A DNA stretch of 64,000 nt from Alphaproteobacteria bacterium (GTDB lineage Bacteria; Pseudomonadota; Alphaproteobacteria; Caulobacterales; Caulobacteraceae): the NCBI GenBank assembly GCA_018821435.1, contig JAHJME010000034.1:1-64000 (forward strand). The letters are read 5' to 3'. The notes under the pieces are model-generated. The model was not told where the DNA came from. It saw nothing but the letters and a program-made list of their open reading frames with translations, and made no database searches. Below, piece after piece: positions 31,663 through 39,560 of this stretch. Every line of letters begins with the position of its first letter. The stretch's first letter is position 1. Made by a program: the position numbers and the translations under genes.

Positions 31663-32456
31663 GCCGGGCCAGCGCCAGGCGCATAGAGGTCTCTCCGGCC
31701 GCGCTGGGCTCCGTTGGGCTGCACGTCGCCGTGGCCGCCGCCTTCATGATCACCTGGGGCGCCCGCGACCTGAAGGTGGGCTCGGTCGTGCCGGTGACCA
31801 TCGTCTCCAGCGCCCCCGACACCGACACCCGCCCCGCCGTCCAGGGCCCCGAGGTCCAGGAGGCCGCGACCGAAGCGCCGGTGGCCGAGGCGCCGCCCGA
31901 ACCCGCGCCGCCGCCACCCACGCCAGCCCCGCCGCCTCCGACGCCGAAGGCCGCGCCCACCCCGACGCCCAAGGCGCCCACGCCCGTGGCGAAGACCCCG
32001 GCCAAGCCCACGCCCAAGAGCTTCGACCTCGACGCGCTGTCCGCCAGCCTGACCGCGCCCGCCCGCAACGCGCCGCAGCGGCCCTCCGCCGCCGCCAAGG
32101 GCCCGACCCGCGCCGAGACCGCCCCCGTCGCCCGACAGACCGCGGGAACCGGCCTCGCCGCTGGCGCCGCCATGCAGGGTCTGGCCGAGGAACTGCAGCG
32201 TCGCTGGAACCCCAACTGCGATGTCGAGGGGGGCCGCGACGTCGTCGTGCGCGTGCTGTTCACCCTGGGCGTCGGCGGTCAGGTGGTCGGCGACGTCGCC
32301 AGCCAGATCCAGGGCGCCCGGAGCCCGGTGGCCCAGGCCGCCGCCGACCGCGCCGTCCGCGCCGTCTACGCCGCCGCGCCGTTCCGCGGCCTGCCCCGCG
32401 AATTCTATGGCGACCGGATCGCCGTCAATTTCAACGCCCGAGAGGCCTGCACCTGA
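31659..32456 (+). CDS. tolA: TolA
   Basis: A 265-residue protein with one N-terminal membrane span (about 14-34, 'LGSVGLHVAVAAAFMITWG'), a Pro/Ala/Thr-rich periplasmic linker (about 60-120) instead of the long charged helix of enteric TolA, and a C-terminal domain (about 165-265) that starts 'LAEELQRRWNPNCDVEGG' and should bind TolB/Pal. The short proline-rich linker is usual in alphaproteobacteria. The stop overlaps the tolB start by one base. Confidence 0.92.
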   Translation: MSRASARRIEVSPAALGSVGLHVAVAAAFMITWGARDLKVGSVVPVTIVSSAPDTDTRPAVQGPEVQEAATEAPVAEAPPEPAPPPPTPAPPPPTPKAAPTPTPKAPTPVAKTPAKPTPKSFDLDALSASLTAPARNAPQRPSAAAKGPTRAETAPVARQTAGTGLAAGAAMQGLAEELQRRWNPNCDVEGGRDVVVRVLFTLGVGGQVVGDVASQIQGARSPVAQAAADRAVRAVYAAAPFRGLPREFYGDRIAVNFNAREACT

Positions 32457-33775
32457 TGACCCAAGCCCGGAGCCTTCCGAGCCGGATGACGGCCCTGCTC
32501 TTCACGCTGCTCTGCGCGGTGACCGCCCTGGCGGTCGCCCCGCCGGCCCGCGCCGAGATCGAGGTCAACGTCAATCGCGGCGACGTCCAGCCCCTGCCCA
32601 TCGCAGTGCCGGCGTTCGGCGGCGGCCAGGTGGGCGCCGACATCAGCCAGGTGATCTCGGCCAACCTCCAGCGCTCGGGCCTGTTCCGGCCGCTGGACCC
32701 GAACAGCTTCGTCGAGAAGGGCCTGACCGCCAGCGTCCAGCCCCGCTTCCCCGACTGGAAGACGATCAACGCCCAGGCCCTGGTGAACGGCACGGTCACC
32801 GTCGAGGGCGGCAAGCTGCGGGTCGACTTCCGCCTCTGGGACGTCTTCGCCGAGCAGCAGCTCCTGGGCCTGCAGTTCACCGCCAGCCCCGAGAGCTGGC
32901 GCAAGGTGGCGCACAAGATCTCCGACGCCGTCTACGAGCGGCTGACCGGCGAGAAGGGCTACTTCGACACCCGCGTGGTGTTCGTCGCCGAGAGCGGCGG
33001 GCGCGGCAAGGTCATCAAGCGCCTGGCGATCATGGATCAGGACGGGGCCAACCCCAGCTACCTCACCGCCGGCGACAGCATCGTCATGACCCCCCGGTTC
33101 TCCTCGAACAGCCAGGAGATCACCTACATGTCGCTGCGGCCCGACAGCTCCACCGTCTATCTCTTCAACCTGGAAACCGGCCGGCGCGAGAGCCTCGGCA
33201 CCTTCCAGGGCATGGTGTTCTCGCCCCGCTTCTCGCCGGACGGCGGCAAGGTCGTCTTCTCCAACGAGCGGGGCGGCAACAGCGACATCTATGTGATGAA
33301 CCTGGCCAGCCGCACGTCGACGCGGCTGACCACCGACCCGGCGATCGACACCTCCGGCTCGTTCTCGCCGGACGGCGCGAAGATCGTCTTCAACTCGGAC
33401 CGGGCCGGTTCGCCGCAGCTCTATGTCATGGGCGCCGACGGGTCGGGCGCGCGTCGGATCTCCAACGGCGGCGGCCGCTATACGACGCCGGTCTGGAGCC
33501 CGACCGGCGAATTCATCGCCTTCACCAAGCAGACCGGCGGCGAGTTCCACATCGGCGTCATGCGACCGGACGGGTCCGACGAGCGCCTGTTGACCTCCAG
33601 CTACCTGGACGAGGGCCCCACCTGGGCCCCCAACGGCCGGGTTCTTATGTTCTCGCGTGAAACCCCAGGCGGCTCCCCCAAGTTATGGAGTGTGGATGTC
33701 ACGGGGCGAATCCTTCAGCCGATGCCTTACCCTGGTGCAGGGTCGGACCCGGCCTGGTCGCCTTTGCTTAACTAG
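32456..33775 (+). CDS. tolB: TolB periplasmic beta-propeller
   Basis: A 439-residue protein with a signal peptide ('LLFTLLCAVTALAVAPPARA'), an N-terminal alpha/beta domain ('IEVNVNRGDVQPLPIAVPAF') and a six-blade propeller with typical blades 'FSPDGGKVVFSN', 'FSPDGAKIVFNSD' and 'WSPTGEFIAFTK'. It binds Pal and TolA in the periplasm to recycle Pal. The start shares a base with the tolA stop. Confidence 0.97.
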   Translation: MTQARSLPSRMTALLFTLLCAVTALAVAPPARAEIEVNVNRGDVQPLPIAVPAFGGGQVGADISQVISANLQRSGLFRPLDPNSFVEKGLTASVQPRFPDWKTINAQALVNGTVTVEGGKLRVDFRLWDVFAEQQLLGLQFTASPESWRKVAHKISDAVYERLTGEKGYFDTRVVFVAESGGRGKVIKRLAIMDQDGANPSYLTAGDSIVMTPRFSSNSQEITYMSLRPDSSTVYLFNLETGRRESLGTFQGMVFSPRFSPDGGKVVFSNERGGNSDIYVMNLASRTSTRLTTDPAIDTSGSFSPDGAKIVFNSDRAGSPQLYVMGADGSGARRISNGGGRYTTPVWSPTGEFIAFTKQTGGEFHIGVMRPDGSDERLLTSSYLDEGPTWAPNGRVLMFSRETPGGSPKLWSVDVTGRILQPMPYPGAGSDPAWSPLLN

Positions 33776-33843
33776 ACTTGCGCCGTAATACCGCCCGATA
33801 GACCCTGCAAATGATTTGCAACTCAACGAACGAGGAGACGTAC

Positions 33844-34410
33844 ATGATGGTCCGCAGCTTCACCGGGAGCACCGTCCTGCGCCTGGCCCTCGTCGCCACG
33901 GCCGCCTGCTCGCTCGCGGCGTGCCAAAGCAAGCCCAAGCCCACCTATCCGACGCAAACGCCGTCCGGCCCCACCGCGCCGCCGTCCACGCCGCTGCCGC
34001 CTTCCACCGGCCCGGTGACCGGCCAGCCCGTCGGCGCCCTGCCCGGCTCGGCCCAGGACTTCGTCGTCAACGTCGGCGACCGCGTCTACTTCGACACCGA
34101 CAGCCATGACGTCCGCGAGGACGCCCGTCCGCTGCTCTCGGCCCAGAGCGAATGGCTGCGCCGCTATCCCAGCGTCGTCGTCCGCATCGAAGGCAACGCC
34201 GACGAACGCGGCACGCGGGAATACAACCTGGCCCTGGGCGCCCGCCGCGCCAATTCGGTGCGCGACTTCCTGGTCAGCCAGGGCGTCACCGCCGGCCGCA
34301 TCTCCACCATCTCGTTCGGCAAGGAATCGCCGATCGACACCGGCAGCGGCGAAGAGTCCTGGCAGAAGAACCGCAACGCGCGGACCGCCATCGTCTCCGG
34401 CGCGCGCTAG
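33844..34410 (+). CDS. pal: Peptidoglycan-associated lipoprotein Pal
   Basis: A 188-residue lipoprotein. ATG 33844 follows GAGGAGACG. The lipobox is 'SLAAC' with acylated Cys27. A Pro/Thr-rich tether (30-75) is followed by an OmpA-like peptidoglycan-binding domain: 'VYFDTDSHDVREDARPLL', 'VRIEGNADERGTREYNLALG', and Arg in 'GARRANSV'. It anchors the outer membrane to peptidoglycan as the outer part of the Tol-Pal complex. The upstream in-frame ATG 33811 would place extra residues before the signal and is less likely. Confidence 0.97.
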   Translation: MMVRSFTGSTVLRLALVATAACSLAACQSKPKPTYPTQTPSGPTAPPSTPLPPSTGPVTGQPVGALPGSAQDFVVNVGDRVYFDTDSHDVREDARPLLSAQSEWLRRYPSVVVRIEGNADERGTREYNLALGARRANSVRDFLVSQGVTAGRISTISFGKESPIDTGSGEESWQKNRNARTAIVSGAR

Positions 34411-34416
34411 GCCTTC

Positions 34417-35277
34417 ATGCGCGCACGACGCCTACCCGTGATGTTGCTGGCGCTGGCTGTCCTTGGGACGGCCGGCCCGGCGATGTCGCAGACGCCCCTG
34501 CCGCCGGTGGATCAGCCGGACCCGCTGGACGCCCGCGACGCCAAGCGCGTCGAGCGGATGGAGAAGGTGGTGCGCGAGCTGCGCGCCATCGTCTTCCAGC
34601 TGCGCGACAGCGGTAAGCCCGTGGTCGTGCAGCCGGCGGATACCGATGCGCGAATGGCCGAGATGGCCGACAAGCTGAACGACCTGGAGTCGACCCTGCG
34701 CGGTCTCAACGGTTCGCTGGAAGGCGTCACCCGCGACGCCGACCTGGCCAAGCGCGAGAACACCGCGCTGAAGACCCAGATCCAGACCCTGAACGACCGC
34801 CTGGCCGCGCTGGAAGGCAAGGTCGCCGCCGTCCAGGCGCCGCCGCCCGCCGACACCCTGGGCGGCGCCGCGCCCACCGCCCCCGCCGGCGACCCGGCCA
34901 AGGACTTCACCCAGGCCCGGCAACTGATGCTGGCCGGTGACTACGACGCCGCCGAAAACGCCTTCGCCAACTACGTCGAGATCTATCCCGACGCGCCCCG
35001 GACCGCCGAGGCCCGCTACTGGCTGGGCAAGACCCTGAGCGTGCGCGGCGCCCACGCCAACGCGGCCCAGGCCTATATCGGCGCGATCCGGGGCTGGCCC
35101 CAGACCACCTGGGCGCCCGACGCGGTGGTCGAACTGGCCCGCTCGCTGGTGGCCCTGAAGAAGCCCACCGACGCCTGCCAGACCCTCGCGGAGTTCACAC
35201 GCCGCTATCCCAAGGCCCCGGCTCCCATCGCCAGCCGCGCGGCCGCCACCCGCACCCAGGCCAAGTGCGCGGCCTAG
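34417..35277 (+). CDS. cpoB: CpoB (YbgF) Tol-Pal coordinator
   Basis: A 286-residue periplasmic protein: signal peptide (MRARRLPVMLLALAVLGTAG), an N-terminal coiled-coil region (about 40-145; 'KLNDLESTLRGLNGSLEGV', 'LKTQIQTLNDRLAALEGKV'), an Ala/Pro linker and three TPR-type repeats ('FTQARQLMLAGDYDAAENAF', 'RYWLGKTLSVRGAHANAAQ'). CpoB links the Tol machine to peptidoglycan synthesis at division. It starts 6 bases after pal and overlaps tilS by 13 bases. Confidence 0.94.
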   Translation: MRARRLPVMLLALAVLGTAGPAMSQTPLPPVDQPDPLDARDAKRVERMEKVVRELRAIVFQLRDSGKPVVVQPADTDARMAEMADKLNDLESTLRGLNGSLEGVTRDADLAKRENTALKTQIQTLNDRLAALEGKVAAVQAPPPADTLGGAAPTAPAGDPAKDFTQARQLMLAGDYDAAENAFANYVEIYPDAPRTAEARYWLGKTLSVRGAHANAAQAYIGAIRGWPQTTWAPDAVVELARSLVALKKPTDACQTLAEFTRRYPKAPAPIASRAAATRTQAKCAA

Positions 35278-36461
35278 AGGCGGCCGCCCGCCAAGCCTTC
35301 GACCACCACCTTCGACGTGACAGCCGCCGCCCCCTCGCCGTGGGGCTTTCAGGCGGCGGGGACTCCGTCGCGCTGACCCTGATCGCCGACGCCTGGGCGC
35401 GCGAAGCCGGGCGTGAGCTGATCCTGCTCACGGTCGACCACGGCCTGCAGGCCGGCAGCGCCGTCTGGACCGACGCCTGCGCGACAACCGCCCAGCGCCT
35501 GGGCCACCCCTTCCGCGCGCTGACCTGGACCGGCGACAAGCCCAGGACCGGCCTGCCCGCCGCCGCCCGCCTGGCCCGTCATCGCCTGCTGGCCGACGCC
35601 GCCCGCGACGCCGGGGCGTCGGTGATCCTGCTGGGCCACACCGCCGACGACATCGCCGAGGCCGCCGCCATGCGCGCCGCCGGCGCCACGACCCCCGACC
35701 CACGCGGCTGGTCGCCGTCGCCCGTCTGGCCGGAGGGCCGGGGCCTGTTCCTGTTGCGGCCGCTGCTCTCCGCGCGGCGGGCCGAGCTGCGCGACTGGCT
35801 CACGGCGCGGGGCGAGAGCTGGATCGACGACCCGGCAAACGCCGACCCCCGCTATGCCCGCAGCCGCGCCCGCCTGGCCGGCGCGCCACCGCCGGCCCAG
35901 GCTCGGCCCGAACCCGCCCTGGAGCTGGCCGAGCAGATCAGCGAACAGGCCGGCGTCATATCCATCGCCCGCGCCGCGTTTCAGGCCGCGCCGGCCAGCG
36001 CGGCGCACCGCTTCGTGGCCCTGGCCTCGGTGTGCGCGGGGGGCGGCGAGCGCCTGCCGGCCTCGGCAAGGGTCGCGCGCGCCGCCGATGCGCTTCGGCG
36101 TTCGAAGCCGTTCGTGGCCACCCTGGCCGGCGCCCGCATCGACGCCGACGCCACGACGATCCACGTCTTCCGCGAAGCCGGCGAGGTCGCGCGCGGCGGC
36201 CTCGCGCCGCTGCATCCGCCGGGCGTCTGGGACGGCCGCTTCGAGATCCTGGAGGGTCCGGAAGTTCGTCGCTTGGCCGGTCTCACCCGCCGCTTGCCGC
36301 CGGCCCAGCAGGCGTCGCTGCGGGACATCCCGGCCGCCGCGCGCGGCGCGCTGCCGGCCCAGGTCGGCGGCGAGGGCGCGGTCAGCCTGGCCCCGCTCGA
36401 CAGCCTGGTCGGCGCGCGGCTACGCGCCGCCGCGGGCCTGGTTCAGCGCGAGCCGGCCTGA
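35265..36461 (+). CDS. tilS: tRNA(Ile)-lysidine synthase TilS
   Basis: A 398-residue N-type ATP pyrophosphatase. The PP-loop 'LSGGGDSVAL' (residues 28-37) and 'LLTVDHGLQAGS' are present, and 'HTADDIAEAAAMR' matches the family's 'HHxDDQAET' site with His but with changes (Q and T to I/A). It adds lysine to C34 of tRNA-Ile so that the AUA codon is read. GTG 35265 lies inside the end of cpoB. It ends convergently, overlapping the next gene by 19 bases. Confidence 0.9.
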   Translation: MRGLEAAARQAFDHHLRRDSRRPLAVGLSGGGDSVALTLIADAWAREAGRELILLTVDHGLQAGSAVWTDACATTAQRLGHPFRALTWTGDKPRTGLPAAARLARHRLLADAARDAGASVILLGHTADDIAEAAAMRAAGATTPDPRGWSPSPVWPEGRGLFLLRPLLSARRAELRDWLTARGESWIDDPANADPRYARSRARLAGAPPPAQARPEPALELAEQISEQAGVISIARAAFQAAPASAAHRFVALASVCAGGGERLPASARVARAADALRRSKPFVATLAGARIDADATTIHVFREAGEVARGGLAPLHPPGVWDGRFEILEGPEVRRLAGLTRRLPPAQQASLRDIPAAARGALPAQVGGEGAVSLAPLDSLVGARLRAAAGLVQREPA

Positions 36462-37306
36462 AGCACCTGCTCGACGCCGCGCACGATGGCGTCGGCATAG
36501 CGGGGGCCCAGCAGGTTGGCGTGGTTCGACGGCTCGACGTGCTCGATGAAGCCGGCGCGGGAGCTCTTCGCGGGCTTCTCCTGGATCGCCTTCAGCGGAC
36601 CACGACCGCGATGCGGCCCCGCCGTTACCACCGCGACGGGCAGGTCGACGGGCAGCTCGACGGCGCCCGCCATCCGCGAGGTCTCGGGCCACTGGATCAC
36701 CTCGGCCGCCGCGCCATGCGCATGCGACGCCGAGCCATGGATGCGGCGCTTCTCGGCGCCTGCCTGGCCCGGCAGACCGATCATGTTGCCGCTGACCAGC
36801 GACACCGGAACCATCAGGCCCAGCTTCGCCCCATGGCTCACCACCTGCAGAAACCGGCCGAATCCCCGGATCGCCGTGGCCCCGCCCGGCAGGCCGAAGA
36901 CGTCCGGCGTCACCGCGTCCACCATCACCAGGCCGGCCAGCTCATGCTCCCGCTCCAGCGCGAACAGCCGGACCATCAGCCCGCCCATCGAATGCCCCAC
37001 CAGCAGGATCGGCCCGCTCTCGCCCAGCGCGCGCAGCAATGCCTCCAGGTCGTCGTTGATCGCCCGACCGTCACGCGGCGCGGGCCCGGCGTCGGAATAG
37101 CCCAGGCCGGCGCGGTCGTAGGCCAGGCTGCGCAGCCCCCTGGCCGTCAGCTTCTCCTGCACCACCGCCCAGTCCGAGGCGCAGCCGAACGCGCCGTGCT
37201 CGCAGACGATCAGCGGCGATGGGCCCGCGGCCAATCCGGCCCGCACGATCCGCAAGCGTCGGCCGCCGATGTCGACGGTCTCGCCTCTGTGCGCCACGCT
37301 CGCCAA
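36443..37306 (-). CDS. alpha/beta-hydrolase
   Basis: A 287-residue serine hydrolase. The nucleophile elbow is 'LLVGHSMGGLM', the oxyanion region 'CEHGAFGCASDW', and the late His in 'EPSNHANLLGP'. 'YDRAGLGYSD' is the usual strand-turn after the oxyanion. The start is either TTG 37306, immediately after the stop of the upstream aldo-keto reductase, or GTG 37297. Both fit a two-gene operon with coupled translation. The substrate is unknown. Confidence 0.82.
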   Translation of the reverse strand: MASVAHRGETVDIGGRRLRIVRAGLAAGPSPLIVCEHGAFGCASDWAVVQEKLTARGLRSLAYDRAGLGYSDAGPAPRDGRAINDDLEALLRALGESGPILLVGHSMGGLMVRLFALEREHELAGLVMVDAVTPDVFGLPGGATAIRGFGRFLQVVSHGAKLGLMVPVSLVSGNMIGLPGQAGAEKRRIHGSASHAHGAAAEVIQWPETSRMAGAVELPVDLPVAVVTAGPHRGRGPLKAIQEKPAKSSRAGFIEHVEPSNHANLLGPRYADAIVRGVEQVLQAGSR

Positions 37307-37308
37307 CG

Positions 37309-38358
37309 CTAGGCAGGCCTCTTGAACGGCGCCGGCACGCGCGCGGCGCCCTGGCGCGGCAGCATCCAGCCGGGATACTCGGCCGGCATCTCGCTGACCT
37401 CGTCCAGCCGGGCCATCTCCTCGGGCGTCAGGGTCAGGCCCACGGCCGCCAGGTTGTCGTCCAGCTGTTCGACCGTCTTGGCCCCGATGATGATGCTCAT
37501 CACATGCGGCTTGGCCAGCAGCCAGGCCAGCGCCACGCGGGCCACCGACACCCCGTGCGCCTCGCCAACCTCGCGCATGACGTCGACGCACTTCCACGCC
37601 CGGTCGCGCTCCACCGGCGGGAAGTCGAAGTTGGTGCGCCGCGAGTCCTCGGGGTTGTTCGAACTCGGCCCGAACTTGCCCGACAGCAGCCCGCCGGCCA
37701 GCGGCGACCAGACCATCAGGCCCAGCTTCTCGGACGTGAGCATCGGGACCAGCTCGCGCTCCAGGTCGCGGCCGGCGATCGTGTAGTAGGCCTGCAGGGT
37801 CTCGAACCGCGCATAGCCCTTGGCCTCGCTGACCCCCAGCGCCTTGGCGATCTTCCAGGCCTGCCAGTTCGAGACGCCGACGTAGCGGACCAGGCCCTGG
37901 CTGACCAGGTCGTCCAGCGCCCGCAGGGTCTCCTCGACCGGGGTCACGCTGTCGTTGCCGTGGATCTGGTAGAGGTCGATGTGGTCGGTCTGCAGCCGGT
38001 CCAGGCTGGCCTTCACCGAGTCCATGATGTGGCCGCGCGAGGCGCCGCGGTCGTTGGGGCCCGGCCCCATCTGGCCGTAGACCTTGGTGGCGATCACCAC
38101 GTCCTTGCGCGCCACGCCCAGGTTCTTCAGCGCCTGGCCCAGCCGCTCTTCCGAGGCGCCGAAAGAATAGACGTCGGCCGTGTCGAAGAAGTTCACCCCG
38201 GCGGCCAGGGCCCTACCGACGATGGCGTCCACCTCCGGCTGCGGCAGCGAGCCGATGGCCTTCCAGATGCCGGCCTCTTCGTTGCCGCCGAAGGTCATGG
38301 TCCCGAGGCAGATCTCGGACACGTAGAGGCCTGTGCGGCCCAGCTGGTTGTACTTCAT
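37309..38358 (-). CDS. aldo-keto reductase
   Basis: A 349-residue NADPH-dependent oxidoreductase of the Kv-beta-like group ('MKYNQLGRTGLYVSEICLGT'). The catalytic tetrad is visible: Asp59 and Tyr64 in 'FFDTADVYSFG', Lys92 in 'VVIATKVYG' and His133 in 'DLYQIHGND'. The cofactor end 'IIGAKTVEQLDDNLAA' is present. It should reduce small aldehydes or ketones in the cytoplasm. It is followed directly by the hydrolase gene on the same strand. Confidence 0.92.
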   Translation of the reverse strand: MKYNQLGRTGLYVSEICLGTMTFGGNEEAGIWKAIGSLPQPEVDAIVGRALAAGVNFFDTADVYSFGASEERLGQALKNLGVARKDVVIATKVYGQMGPGPNDRGASRGHIMDSVKASLDRLQTDHIDLYQIHGNDSVTPVEETLRALDDLVSQGLVRYVGVSNWQAWKIAKALGVSEAKGYARFETLQAYYTIAGRDLERELVPMLTSEKLGLMVWSPLAGGLLSGKFGPSSNNPEDSRRTNFDFPPVERDRAWKCVDVMREVGEAHGVSVARVALAWLLAKPHVMSIIIGAKTVEQLDDNLAAVGLTLTPEEMARLDEVSEMPAEYPGWMLPRQGAARVPAPFKRPA

Positions 38359-38412
38359 CGAATGGCTCCCTCGTCGGAAACGATATGGGAGGCCTTTGCG
38401 GCAGCGTCGAGA

Positions 38413-39324
38413 CTAAAGGCTGAGCTGCGCGCGCGGACGGCCGTCGGGGCCGATGGACAGCTCCTTCATGCCGTCGATCTTCTCGCGCTTGGCGGTCTCT
38501 TTCATCTGGCCTTGCAGGTTGCGTTCGGCCTCGGCCAGGTCCTGGGCGTCGGTGGTCTTGCGGCGGACGACCAGGACGGCCGGGTTGTCCTTGGCGTCCA
38601 TCAGCGCCCGCTTGCTCTCGGGGATGAACGACACATAGGCCATGCGCACGCGGCCGGAGTAGCGCTTGGCCTTGTCCAGCGGCAGGTCGCCGGCCTCGGC
38701 GAACGCCTTGCCCAGGAACATGGACGGGTCCAGCGGGCGGTGCTGGGCGTCGCGGATCTCGAAGTGCAGGTGCGGCCCGGTGGACGTGCCGGTCGAGCCC
38801 ACCCGCCCCAGCGGCGTCCCGGCCACGACGACCAGGCCCGGTTTCACCTTGGCGTCGATGGCGCCCAGGTGGGCGTAGAAGGTGGTCAGGCGCTCGGCGT
38901 GGCGCACGGCGACATAGCGGCCGTAGCCGCCCTTGGTCCCGGCCTCGACCACCACGCCATCGGCGGCGGCGATCACCGGCACGCCGCTGTCGGCGGAGAT
39001 GTCGACGCCCTCGTGCAGGCGGCCGTTGCCCTCCCACGGCAGTTGCCGCAGGCCGAACGGCGAGACCACCGCATGGCCGGGCACGGGTTCCTCGAAGGCG
39101 ATCAGCACGTCGTCGGCCGCCGGCGCGGGCGCGGCCTTGGCGCTGGCCAGCGCGGCCTGGGTGCGGGTGGGCTGGGTCTTCAGCGGCGGGACCAGCAGCG
39201 ATGCATGGGCCACGGCAAACGCGCTGAGGCCGGCCGTCGCCACGATCGCCGCTTCGGCGGCAAGGCGCGAACGGCCTTTCAGGATCGGCTTCCGGTCTTG
39301 CGCCACGCGTCTCGAACTCCCCAT
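38413..39324 (-). CDS. M23 (LytM-type) peptidase
   Basis: A 303-residue protein with a basic N-terminus, one membrane segment (about 21-45) and an M23 domain (about 80-200). The zinc ligands are in place: His104 and Asp108 in 'RLHEGVDIS', His185 and His187 in 'GTSTGPHLHFEI', with 'TFYAHL' carrying His152. It should cut peptidoglycan cross-links in the periplasm, or activate another lytic enzyme. A short helical tail follows the domain. The next gene on this strand is an autotransporter, separated by 236 bases. Confidence 0.9.
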   Translation of the reverse strand: MGSSRRVAQDRKPILKGRSRLAAEAAIVATAGLSAFAVAHASLLVPPLKTQPTRTQAALASAKAAPAPAADDVLIAFEEPVPGHAVVSPFGLRQLPWEGNGRLHEGVDISADSGVPVIAAADGVVVEAGTKGGYGRYVAVRHAERLTTFYAHLGAIDAKVKPGLVVVAGTPLGRVGSTGTSTGPHLHFEIRDAQHRPLDPSMFLGKAFAEAGDLPLDKAKRYSGRVRMAYVSFIPESKRALMDAKDNPAVLVVRRKTTDAQDLAEAERNLQGQMKETAKREKIDGMKELSIGPDGRPRAQLSL

Positions 39325-39415
39325 CGACCGCCGCGCGGTCGGGGCTGTCCCCGCGAGGGACCAGCCGGCAGAATGCCGGGCGTTCTAGGCAAAAACCGGG
39401 CCGTGGGCAAACCAT

Positions 39416-39447
39416 CCTCCCCCGGCGCGCGAACGCGGCGGGGGAGG
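39416..39447. repeat. CCTCCCCCG hairpin in intergenic region
   Basis: CCTCCCCCG 39416-39424 pairs with CGGGGGAGG 39439-39447. It is the same core as in the ruvA/ruvB repeat, so probably a partial copy. A second small inverted repeat (CCCGCA 39487-39492 with TGCGGG 39503-39508) lies between it and the end of the autotransporter gene and may stop its transcription. Confidence 0.6.
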
Positions 39448-39560
39448 CGTCTGGCTTACGAAGCGCGGGGTCCGGTACGCGGCCCACCCGCAAGGGACAC
39501 TCTGCGGGGGTTCCATCCGGCCGCCTTCGCTGGCGCGCCGTCGCTTAGGACGGCCCGCCG